A DNA stretch of 64,000 nucleotides from Acidobacteriota bacterium. Lineage in GTDB: Bacteria > Acidobacteriota > Blastocatellia > UBA7656. Made by a program: the position numbers and the translations under genes. Positions 9,578-16,657 of the stretch are shown here, piece by piece (the stretch's first letter is position 1; each line of letters begins with the position of its first letter). The notes beneath the pieces are model-generated. The model was given only the letters and a program-made list of their open reading frames with translations, searched no databases and was not told the DNA's origin. The stretch lies in contig JBFMDH010000012.1 in assembly GCA_040754075.1 (NCBI GenBank), positions 1-64,000 of the forward strand, read 5' to 3'.

Positions 9578-11365
9578 ATGACTTTATCGTTTTTTGATTG
9601 GGCGGTGATTGCCGCCTATTTTCTGTTTAATTTAGGAATCGGAATTTATTATGCGCGCCGCGCCAGCGGCAGCACGTCGGAATTTTTCTTGTCCGGCAGA
9701 GATGTTCCCTGGTGGCTTGCAGGGACTTCGATGGTTGCCACAACCTTTGCCGCAGACACGCCGCTTGCGGTCACCGGATTTGTCGCCAAAAACGGCATTG
9801 CCGGGAACTGGCTCTGGTGGAATTTCGTGATGAGCGGCATGATGACGGTCTTCTTTTATGCAAGGCTCTGGCGCAGAGCCGGGGTGATGACCGATATTGA
9901 ATTTGCCGAATTGCGTTATTCGGGTAAACCTGCGGCTTTCCTGCGTGGTTTTCGCGCCCTTTATTTAGGGCTTCCAATCAACTGCATCATTCTCGGCTGG
10001 GTCAATCTGGCGATGATTAAAATTCTGGAAGTCACCCTTGGCGTTGATAAAAAACAGGCGATTTACATAGTCATCGGCATCCTGATTTTTACCGCATTTT
10101 ACACGACGATTTCAGGACTGTGGGGCGTATTGGTCACAGACCTGTTTCAATTTGTGTTGAAAATGGGAATGGTCATCTTGCTTGCGATTTTAGCGGTGAA
10201 ATCCGTGGGCGGCATTGATGCGATGAAAATGAAAATTGCCGAACTCGATGCCACCAGCGGGCAGCAAGGTTCCCGCCTCGCCTTCTTTCCCGAATGGGAT
10301 TCGGTGTGGATGCCCGCCATCACCTTATTCACTTATCTTGCGGTGAACTGGTGGGCGAGTTGGTATCCCGGCGCTGAACCGGGCGGCGGCGGTTATGTCG
10401 CGCAACGCATCTTTTCCGCAAAAGATGAACGCCACGGACTGCTTGCAACTCTGTGGTTCAACATCGCGCATTATGCTTTGCGTCCTTGGCCCTGGATTTT
10501 AACCGCCCTCGCCTCATTGATTTTGTATCCCACCCTTGAAGACAAAGAAGCCGGTTACATCAAAACGCTGCTTGACCCCAATGTATTCCCGACCTATTTG
10601 CGCGGGTTTATGCTTGCGGCGTTTGCGGCGGCTTACATGTCAACCATCGGCACGCAACTCAATTGGGGCGCGTCGTATGTGATTAATGATTTTTATCGCC
10701 GCTTTGTGAAAAAAGACGGAAACGAACGCCATTATGTCATCATCTCGCAACTGGTCACCTTGCTGTTAATGGTGGTGTCGTTAATCGTTACTTTTTACCT
10801 GGATTCGATTGGCAAAGCCTGGAAAGTGTTGTTGGTCACCGGCGCGGGAACCGGAACTGTGCTTTTACTCAGGTGGTTCTGGTGGCGCATCAATGCCTGG
10901 TCGGAAGTTTCGGCGATGATTGCTGCGGCATTGTGCTCAATCGTTTTACAACTTGGATTCAATATGGATAGCGACCAGCCAAAGGATTTCGCTTACCTGA
11001 TGCTCATCACGGTGGCTTTCACGACGGTTGTCTGGGTTGTGGTTACTTTTCTCACGCCCGCTGAGCCTATGGAAAAGCTGGTGCATTTTTATCGCAAAGT
11101 GAGACCCGATGGCGCGGGTTGGAAACCGGTAGCGGCGCAGGCAGGGATAGTCGATACCAATCTCGGCGGCGGACTGGCGATACAATTTTTAAACTGGTTC
11201 GTCGGCTGTGTGTTGATTTACGCCTTTTTATTTGGCATCGGCTATGTGATTTTAGGTTCGCTTATCAAAGGGCTGTTATTACTCGCTGTCGGTATCATTG
11301 CCTGGGTGATTATTTCGCGAAACCTGCAACGGGCGAATTGGAAGGCTGTCGGTGATGAAGCTTAA
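9578..11365 (+). CDS. Sodium:solute symporter (SSS family)
   Basis: The 595-residue polytopic inner-membrane protein has about 13-14 hydrophobic helices, and its family assignment is clear. The N-terminal helix (WAVIAAYFLFNLGIGIYYA), the SGRDVPWWLAGTSMVATTFAADTPL segment in TM2 and the TM5-6 region with an EIAEL/YSG-type loop are typical of SSS transporters. It should import a small organic solute with Na+. Substrate cannot be read from sequence. The next gene, a SoxA-like amine oxidase, starts 5-35 bases downstream in the same direction, so an amino acid or methylated amine is a reasonable guess. Confidence 0.88.
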   Translation: MTLSFFDWAVIAAYFLFNLGIGIYYARRASGSTSEFFLSGRDVPWWLAGTSMVATTFAADTPLAVTGFVAKNGIAGNWLWWNFVMSGMMTVFFYARLWRRAGVMTDIEFAELRYSGKPAAFLRGFRALYLGLPINCIILGWVNLAMIKILEVTLGVDKKQAIYIVIGILIFTAFYTTISGLWGVLVTDLFQFVLKMGMVILLAILAVKSVGGIDAMKMKIAELDATSGQQGSRLAFFPEWDSVWMPAITLFTYLAVNWWASWYPGAEPGGGGYVAQRIFSAKDERHGLLATLWFNIAHYALRPWPWILTALASLILYPTLEDKEAGYIKTLLDPNVFPTYLRGFMLAAFAAAYMSTIGTQLNWGASYVINDFYRRFVKKDGNERHYVIISQLVTLLLMVVSLIVTFYLDSIGKAWKVLLVTGAGTGTVLLLRWFWWRINAWSEVSAMIAAALCSIVLQLGFNMDSDQPKDFAYLMLITVAFTTVVWVVVTFLTPAEPMEKLVHFYRKVRPDGAGWKPVAAQAGIVDTNLGGGLAIQFLNWFVGCVLIYAFLFGIGYVILGSLIKGLLLLAVGIIAWVIISRNLQRANWKAVGDEA

Positions 11366-11400
11366 TTCGTTTGAGCAGTGTTGAGACCATCTCAGTCAAA

Positions 11401-12561
11401 ATGAAGTCATTAACAAAGTATGATGTAGCGGTAATCGGTGCAGGGGTATTCGGGACGTGGATTGCCTACGAATTAAATCGCGCGGGGAAGCGCGTGTTGT
11501 TGATGGATGCCTATGGCGCAGCCAATAACCGCGCAAGTTCAGGCGGCGAATCGCGAGTGATTCGTTGCAGCTATGGACAGGAAGAAATTTACACCCGCTG
11601 GGCTTGGGCGTCGCTTGCAAAATGGAAAGCGTTCTTTAATCGAGTTGGCGGTTTGCCGCTCTTTCATCAAACCGGTGTGTTGTGGATGGCGCGCGAGGAT
11701 GACCGGTTATCAACTGCAAGCTTTGAAACGTTGAATCGTGTCGGCGTGCCGTGTGAAAAATTATCACATGATGAATTGGCGAAACGCTTTCCGCAAATCA
11801 ATTTCTCGGACATTCCCTGGGCAATCTGGGAACCGGAAAGCGGGGCACTCATGGCACGTCGCGCCGTACAGTCGCTGTTGTTTGAATGCCTGAAAACCGG
11901 CGTTGAATATGTGCAGGACGCCGTTGTCTGTCCGGTGAATCAAAAAGATTTTTCAAAAATTGAAACCCGCAACAGAGAGGTTATTCAAGCACAAATATTT
12001 ATTTTTGCTTGCGGTTCGTGGTTGCCAAAACTTTTTCCTGAAGTAATTGGCGAACGAATTCAACCGACTAAACAGGAAGTTTATTTCTTTGGCGTCAGTG
12101 CCGGGGATAAGCGATTCGCGCCACCCGCAATGCCGGTTTGGGGAGATTTCGGTGATGAAGTTTATGGGATACCGGATTTAGAAAATCGCGGATTCAAAAT
12201 CGCTATTGACCGGCACGGTGAATTGTTCGACCCGGATTTTGGTTTGCGTGAAACCACAGCCGAAAATTTGGCAAAGGTGCGCGCTTATCTGGCTAAACGT
12301 TTTCCGGCTTTGCACGATGCGCCCGTGTTAGAGAGGCGGGTTTGCCAATATGAAAACACCTCGAAAGGTGATTTTTTAATCGACCGTCATCCTCAATTTG
12401 CAAATGTCTGGTTAGTCGGCGGCGGTTCCGGTCACGGCTTTAAACATGGTCCTGCGCTTGGAGAATATGTTGCAAAGCGAGTGATTGACGAAGCGAAAGA
12501 TATTGACCCGCGATTCACCCTGGCGACCAAAGAGAACGTTCATCAACGCGCGGTGTATTAA
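11401..12561 (+). CDS. FAD-dependent amine/amino acid oxidase, monomeric sarcosine oxidase-like
   Basis: The dinucleotide-binding motif VIGAGVFGTWIAYELNRAG sits at residues ~9-28, followed by SSGGESRVIRCSYG, which fits the SoxA / N-methyltryptophan oxidase group that holds FAD covalently. The C-terminal GGGSGHGFKHGPALGEYVA loop is also characteristic of this group. Such enzymes oxidise the C-N bond of secondary amino acids and release aldehyde or imine plus H2O2. The frame is open from a TTG at 11371; I prefer the ATG at 11401 because it puts the Rossmann motif at the usual distance. No clear ribosome-binding site is seen. It is probably co-transcribed with the symporter, giving an uptake-plus-oxidation pair. 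Confidence 0.83.
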   Translation: MKSLTKYDVAVIGAGVFGTWIAYELNRAGKRVLLMDAYGAANNRASSGGESRVIRCSYGQEEIYTRWAWASLAKWKAFFNRVGGLPLFHQTGVLWMAREDDRLSTASFETLNRVGVPCEKLSHDELAKRFPQINFSDIPWAIWEPESGALMARRAVQSLLFECLKTGVEYVQDAVVCPVNQKDFSKIETRNREVIQAQIFIFACGSWLPKLFPEVIGERIQPTKQEVYFFGVSAGDKRFAPPAMPVWGDFGDEVYGIPDLENRGFKIAIDRHGELFDPDFGLRETTAENLAKVRAYLAKRFPALHDAPVLERRVCQYENTSKGDFLIDRHPQFANVWLVGGGSGHGFKHGPALGEYVAKRVIDEAKDIDPRFTLATKENVHQRAVY

Positions 12562-12591
12562 ATTGTAATTGGCAATCAGTTCATAACCAGT

Positions 12592-12621
12592 GACTGGCGC
12601 GGTCAAAGACCGCTTGCTAAA
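12592..12621. repeat. Right-arm copy of the GGTCTTTGACC palindrome family
   Basis: GACTGGCGCGGTCAAAGACC followed by GCTTG matches the right half of the 29138-29261 element (CAGTCGCGGTCAAAGACCGCTTG) almost base for base. The left half is missing here. Confidence 0.55.
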
Positions 12622-12659
12622 CGGATTTATAGAGCCGTTCTATCATCGTAGGAGCGATA

Positions 12660-14417
12660 ATGTTAAAAAAAATCATCATCATTTGCTTAATCTTCAGTTC
12701 GACAAATGTCTTCGCCTTTATTCCGCAAAAACAGAAAAACAAACCGAAACCGGTTGAACAAAACTGGGTGGATGCGACGCTTGCGCAGATGACCCTCGAC
12801 GAAAAAGTCGGGCAGTTAATCATTCCTGCGGCGGTCGGTATGTTTATGGTGCGCGAAAGCGATGCCTATAAAGAAATCGAACGCGACATCACGCAATTTC
12901 ACGTCGGCGGTTATCATTGGCTCGGCGATGTGACCTCGTTGCATGAACCCGCGGGCGTCGCCCTGATCACCAACTATTTTCAAAAGCTCTCGAAACTGCC
13001 GCTTTTCATCACCGCCGATTTTGAAGGTGGCGCGGGCTATCGCTTCATCGGCGCAACTCGTCTGCCGAGAGCGATGGCGATGGGCGCAACCGATAACGAA
13101 GAGTTGATTTTTCAAGCCGGGCGTATCACCGCAGAAGAATCGCGCGCCATCGGCATCAACGTCAATTTTTATCCGGTCGTGGATGTCAATAACAATGCCC
13201 GCAATCCGATTATCAACATTCGCTCATTCGGTTCCGACCCGGCGTTGGTATCGCGTCTGGCGCGCGCCTACATTCGCGGATTGCAATCTGCGGGTGCGAT
13301 GGCAACCGCTAAACATTTTCCCGGTCACGGCGATACGTCTACGGATTCACATATGGAATTGCCAGCGGTTGATGTCAGTCGTGAGCGTCTGGACAAGATC
13401 GAATTGCCGCCGTTTCGCGCTGCTGTTGAAGAAGGAGTCGGCGGCGTGATGAGCGCGCATATCGCCTTACCGCAAATTACCGGCGATAAAACCCCGGCTA
13501 CGCTTGCGCCGCAAATGCTCACGGATATGTTGCGCAAGGAGATGAATTTCAAAGGCGTGATTTTTACAGATGCCCTGAATATGCGCGGCGTGGCAGCGCA
13601 TTACCCGGAAGGTGAAGCCGCCGCGCGTGCCGTCAAAGCCGGAGCCGATGTGATTCTTTATCCGCCAAGCGTTGAAAAAGCTTTTAACGGAATCAAACAA
13701 GCGGTGCAATCGGGTGAGATTAAAGAATCGCGTTTGGATGAATCGGTGCGACGCATTTTATCCGCCAAACAAAAACTCGGACTCGATAAAAATCGCTTTA
13801 CCGATATGGAAAAACTGACGACGGTTCTCGGTAATAAAGAACATCAGGAAACCGCGCAGAAAATCATTGATAGCGCCATCACTCTGGTGCGCGATGAGAA
13901 AAAGGTTTTGCCTTTGAAATTAAAGCCCGAACAGAAGGTGCTGTTTATTTCCATCGTCGACAACGGCGAAGGCTGGCGCGAATACCTGCCGGGCAGAACC
14001 TTTTATACAAACCTCCTTCGTCGTCATCGCAATGCCACAAGTGTGACGATTTCGCAGGAAACCTCGCCCGCTGAATTCGAGTTAATCAGGAAACTCGCGG
14101 CTTATTCCGATGTGGTGATTGTCAACGCCTTCATTCGCATTGCTGCCTACAAAGGCGATGTTGATTTGACCGAGGGCGAATTGAATTTATTGAAAAGCCT
14201 GTCGAAATCTGCAAAACCGTTTGCCTTTGTGATGTACGGCAGCCCTTATTTATTGAGTTTTGTGCCCGAACTTCCAACCTATGTTTTAGCTTATGAATAT
14301 TATCAAGGCGCGGAAGAGGCAGCATTGAAGGCGGTGCTTGGTGAAATCGAATTCAAAGGCAAATTGCCAATTGATTTGCCGGGGTTGTATGAATTCGGGC
14401 ATCGCATAAAACCTTAA
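12660..14417 (+). CDS. Glycoside hydrolase family 3, beta-N-acetylhexosaminidase (NagZ-like), exported
   Basis: The 585-residue product starts with a signal peptide (residues ~1-19). The GH3 barrel carries the NagZ signature KHFPGHGDTSTDSH (from about residue 218), which includes the His/Asp pair used as acid/base, and the nucleophile region FKGVIFTDALNMRG. A second alpha/beta domain follows (~400-585). NagZ-type enzymes remove N-acetylglucosamine from muropeptides or chitin-like sugars. A signal peptide is unlike cytosolic NagZ and points to a periplasmic or secreted enzyme. AGGAG six bases before the ATG supports the start. Confidence 0.88.
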   Translation: MLKKIIIICLIFSSTNVFAFIPQKQKNKPKPVEQNWVDATLAQMTLDEKVGQLIIPAAVGMFMVRESDAYKEIERDITQFHVGGYHWLGDVTSLHEPAGVALITNYFQKLSKLPLFITADFEGGAGYRFIGATRLPRAMAMGATDNEELIFQAGRITAEESRAIGINVNFYPVVDVNNNARNPIINIRSFGSDPALVSRLARAYIRGLQSAGAMATAKHFPGHGDTSTDSHMELPAVDVSRERLDKIELPPFRAAVEEGVGGVMSAHIALPQITGDKTPATLAPQMLTDMLRKEMNFKGVIFTDALNMRGVAAHYPEGEAAARAVKAGADVILYPPSVEKAFNGIKQAVQSGEIKESRLDESVRRILSAKQKLGLDKNRFTDMEKLTTVLGNKEHQETAQKIIDSAITLVRDEKKVLPLKLKPEQKVLFISIVDNGEGWREYLPGRTFYTNLLRRHRNATSVTISQETSPAEFELIRKLAAYSDVVIVNAFIRIAAYKGDVDLTEGELNLLKSLSKSAKPFAFVMYGSPYLLSFVPELPTYVLAYEYYQGAEEAALKAVLGEIEFKGKLPIDLPGLYEFGHRIKP

Positions 14418-14514
14418 AGTCGGTTGCGTCTGCCGTAACTTCCGTCAATGGTTTTGCAACCTGCTCTAGTGTTCAGGATTGCGAAGCACCGGTAATCTGG
14501 TTAGATTAAATTTG

Positions 14515-14922
14515 ATGTCAGAAGAGCAAGAAGCCATCCGAACCTTTACCCTCAGGGAAGCTCGCAGCCTGATTCCCAAACTTCGCACCTTGTTTGCGCG
14601 CCTGAATAAAGAACGCGAGGTTTTGGTGAAGATGAATGATGAATTGCAACGAGCGCGTGAAAAAGCCGAAGCGAATGGCGGAACCCCACAAGGCGTTGCT
14701 TATTTAACCCATCTCACGGCTTTCTCAACGATGGTACACAAGGTGCAAAGCCTGGGTGTATTGATTAAAGATTTCCATACCGGGCTGATTGATTTTCCCT
14801 ATGAATATGAAGGTCGAATCGTTTATCTGTGTTGGAAAACCGATGAAGATGACATTGACTGGTGGCATGAGATTGAAGCAGGTTTCGCCGGTCGCCAACT
14901 ACTTACCGAAGATTTTGAGTAA
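14515..14922 (+). CDS. DUF2203 family protein
   Basis: The 135-residue protein has the DUF2203 layout: FTLREARSLIPKLRTLF at the start, a long charged helix, GVLIKDFHTGLIDFPYEYEGR in the middle and YLCWKTDEDDIDWWHEIEAGFAGRQ at the end. The Trp/Asp-rich end is the most conserved part of the family. Function is unknown. A TTG at 14479 would extend it by 12 residues, but ATG 14515 fits the usual start of the domain. It converges on tatA. Confidence 0.8.
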   Translation: MSEEQEAIRTFTLREARSLIPKLRTLFARLNKEREVLVKMNDELQRAREKAEANGGTPQGVAYLTHLTAFSTMVHKVQSLGVLIKDFHTGLIDFPYEYEGRIVYLCWKTDEDDIDWWHEIEAGFAGRQLLTEDFE

Positions 14923-14986
14923 CCTATAAATCCGCTTGACCTTTTAAATAATGCCAAGTGGATGGGTACATGCAGATGGTTTGGAT

Positions 14987-15172
14987 TTACTCTTTGCTTT
15001 CCGCCTCTTTATTGGTATTCAGTTTGGGCTTTTCGTCTTCGCGCATACCGGCTTTAAAATTTCGGATGCCTTCGCCAAGCCCTTTGGCAAGTTCAGGTAT
15101 ACGACGCGCGCCAAACAAAATAACGATGATTAGCACGATAATTAATAACTCAGGCAAACCTAATGGACCCAT
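14987..15172 (-). CDS. tatA: Twin-arginine translocase subunit TatA
   Basis: The 61-residue protein has the standard TatA/E form: one N-terminal membrane helix (PELLIIVLIIVILFG), the FGARRIPELAKGLGEGI hinge and amphipathic helix, and a short charged tail. TatA forms the pore of the Tat system for folded proteins. AGGAGG lies seven bases before the ATG. It is encoded alone, with no tatBC nearby, so the partner TatC must be elsewhere. Tails of TatA and TatB differ mainly in length; this one is short, so TatA is preferred. Confidence 0.9.
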   Translation of the reverse strand: MGPLGLPELLIIVLIIVILFGARRIPELAKGLGEGIRNFKAGMREDEKPKLNTNKEAESKE

Positions 15173-15217
15173 TTTAATTTCCTCCTATGATTCCTTTTGC
15201 ATACTCAAGCTGAAATA

Positions 15218-15246
15218 ATGTTAAAACGATTCTAGTCATACCACAA
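15218..15246 (-). promoter_or_regulatory. Putative sigma-70 promoter of tatA
   Basis: On the minus strand TTGTGG (15241-15246) and TAACAT (15218-15223) are 17 bases apart, about 45 bases before the tatA start. Confidence 0.4.
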
Positions 15247-15527
15247 TAGAGTGTCAATTATTTCGGACTGCGGAGATCATCCCGGAGTTTGAAAAAAATA
15301 TGAATGCGAAGAAACGATGATGATGAGATGGGAAAATCGGTTGACCCGAATTTATAAATCCAAGCTTTGATAAGGGGTGAGAAATTTTCTTAAATATTAA
15401 AATTAACCAATAAAATCAGGCTTTTTTTTTACATTTTAGTTGAAAGTTCCGAGTAAGTATTGTAGTCTTCCCGTCGTTAGATTCCTCACTTAACATCCCG
15501 GAGGGGAATAAACAATATCTTGAGGGT

Positions 15528-15571
15528 TCATAAGGAAGACAAAAGAAGTTGTAGGAAGTCCGTTCTTATGA
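15528..15571 (+). other. Hairpin in the leader of the HU-like gene
   Basis: TCATAAG (15528-15534) pairs with CTTATGA (15565-15571), extended by GAC/GTC across a small internal loop. It lies in the ~470-base gap before the HU-like gene, apart from its AGAAGGAGAT ribosome-binding site at about 15620. The rest of the gap (15247-15527) is AT-rich with no supported gene. Confidence 0.35.
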
Positions 15572-15642
15572 CTTCAGGGTTTTAGGTGAGTTTCCTGCGC
15601 GCGGCGCAGAGATTATATCGAGAAGGAGATACTTAAAAATCT

Positions 15643-15945
15643 ATGGCAACAGGAAAAAAATTGTCGAAAACTCAATTAACCGCGGAATTGGCAGATGCAA
15701 CCGGCAGCAATAAAAAAGCTGCTACAGCGTTTCTTGATACGTTGACGAGCATCGCCTACAGAGAAACCAAGAAGAATGGTGAATTCACTCTTCCAGGAAT
15801 CGGCAAATTGGTCAAATCCCACCGCAAAGCCCGCAAAGGTCGTAATCCGGCAACCGGTGCGGAAATCAAAATTCCTGCTAAAACTGTGGTTAAATTCCGA
15901 GTTGCAAAAGCAGCTAAGGATTCCGTTCTTGGCGGAAAAAAATAG
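15643..15945 (+). CDS. hup: HU family DNA-binding protein
   Basis: A 100-residue basic protein with the HU/IHF fold. LSKTQLTAELADATG begins the helical dimer part, GEFTLPGIGKLVKSHRKARKGRNPATG is the beta arm that wraps DNA (RKARKGRNPATGAEI is the family signature), and KFRVAKAAKDSVL is the C-terminal helix. It organises the nucleoid as a dimer and is probably abundant. A strong AGAAGGAGAT ribosome-binding site and a terminator frame it as a single-gene unit. A long leader precedes it. Confidence 0.94.
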   Translation: MATGKKLSKTQLTAELADATGSNKKAATAFLDTLTSIAYRETKKNGEFTLPGIGKLVKSHRKARKGRNPATGAEIKIPAKTVVKFRVAKAAKDSVLGGKK

Positions 15946-16034
15946 CTGATACATATATTTTTCGCATTGACCCAAACTAAATAACCCAGGCTAATAACCT
16001 TTCCCGGGTGGGCAATGCGAAGCACTCATACCTG

Positions 16035-16074
16035 AAGCCGATTGATAAAGTTCATCAATCGGCTTTATTTTTTT
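16035..16074 (+). terminator. Terminator of the HU-like gene
   Basis: AAGCCGATTGAT (16035-16046) pairs perfectly with ATCAATCGGCTT (16054-16065) and is followed by TATTTTTTT. Confidence 0.92.
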
Positions 16075-16108
16075 CAGTCATCTCCAAGGCAGGGATTTAA
16101 AAGGCTCG

Positions 16109-16567
16109 GTGAATTACAAACAACCCCGTTCAATCCAGGTTATCATCTTTTCAGCAAACGAAGAGCCGACCCGTTACTTATTGCTCAAACGGGTCGATGA
16201 CCAGGGCGGGTTTTGGCAATCGGTCACCGGTTCGCTGGAAATCAATGAAACCCATCAACGGGCGGCTGTCCGTGAAGTTTACGAAGAGACCGGCATCGCC
16301 TGCGTCGAATCGGAGTTGATAGATTTGGAATTAACCAATGTTTTTGAAATCGCCAGATTGTGGCGTCCGAAATATGCGCCGGACGTAACCCACAATGAAG
16401 AAATTTGTTTTGCCCTGGAAACCCGAATTGGTGAAGTGAAAATTGATCTTCGTGAACATCAGGAATTTGTCTGGGTTGAATATGATGAGGCGATGGCGCG
16501 GCTTTACTGGGAATCCAATAAAAAAGCACTGGCAAAGTTGCAAGAAATTAGAGGGCATCACCGTTGA
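16109..16567 (+). CDS. nudB: NUDIX hydrolase, NudB-like (dihydroneopterin triphosphate pyrophosphatase)
   Basis: The 152-residue protein contains a full Nudix box: G-x5-E-x7-REVYEETGI at residues ~37-59, with the metal-binding glutamates. The text around it (LLKRVDDQGGFWQSVTGSLE) closely resembles E. coli NudB, which removes pyrophosphate from dihydroneopterin triphosphate in folate synthesis. The start is GTG at 16109 after an AAAAGG. Other Nudix substrates are possible. It converges on the LptFG gene. Confidence 0.85.
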   Translation: MNYKQPRSIQVIIFSANEEPTRYLLLKRVDDQGGFWQSVTGSLEINETHQRAAVREVYEETGIACVESELIDLELTNVFEIARLWRPKYAPDVTHNEEICFALETRIGEVKIDLREHQEFVWVEYDEAMARLYWESNKKALAKLQEIRGHHR

Positions 16568-16592
16568 ACTGACTGAGGGGATGTTGAGGGAG
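16564..16592. repeat. Partial left-arm copy of the interspersed palindrome family
   Basis: TTGAACTGACTGAGGGGATGTTGAGGGAG matches 60713-60740 (TTGAACTTACTGAGGGGAGTTTGAGGGAG) at 26 of 29 positions, overlapping the stop of nudB. The diagnostic GGTCTTTGACC core does not follow here. Confidence 0.5.
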
Positions 16593-16657
16593 CTTGCTTG
16601 GTGATATGTAAACGCAATCGCCAAGCGCTCTATTGCCGGGAAAGGCATTGCATGAAC

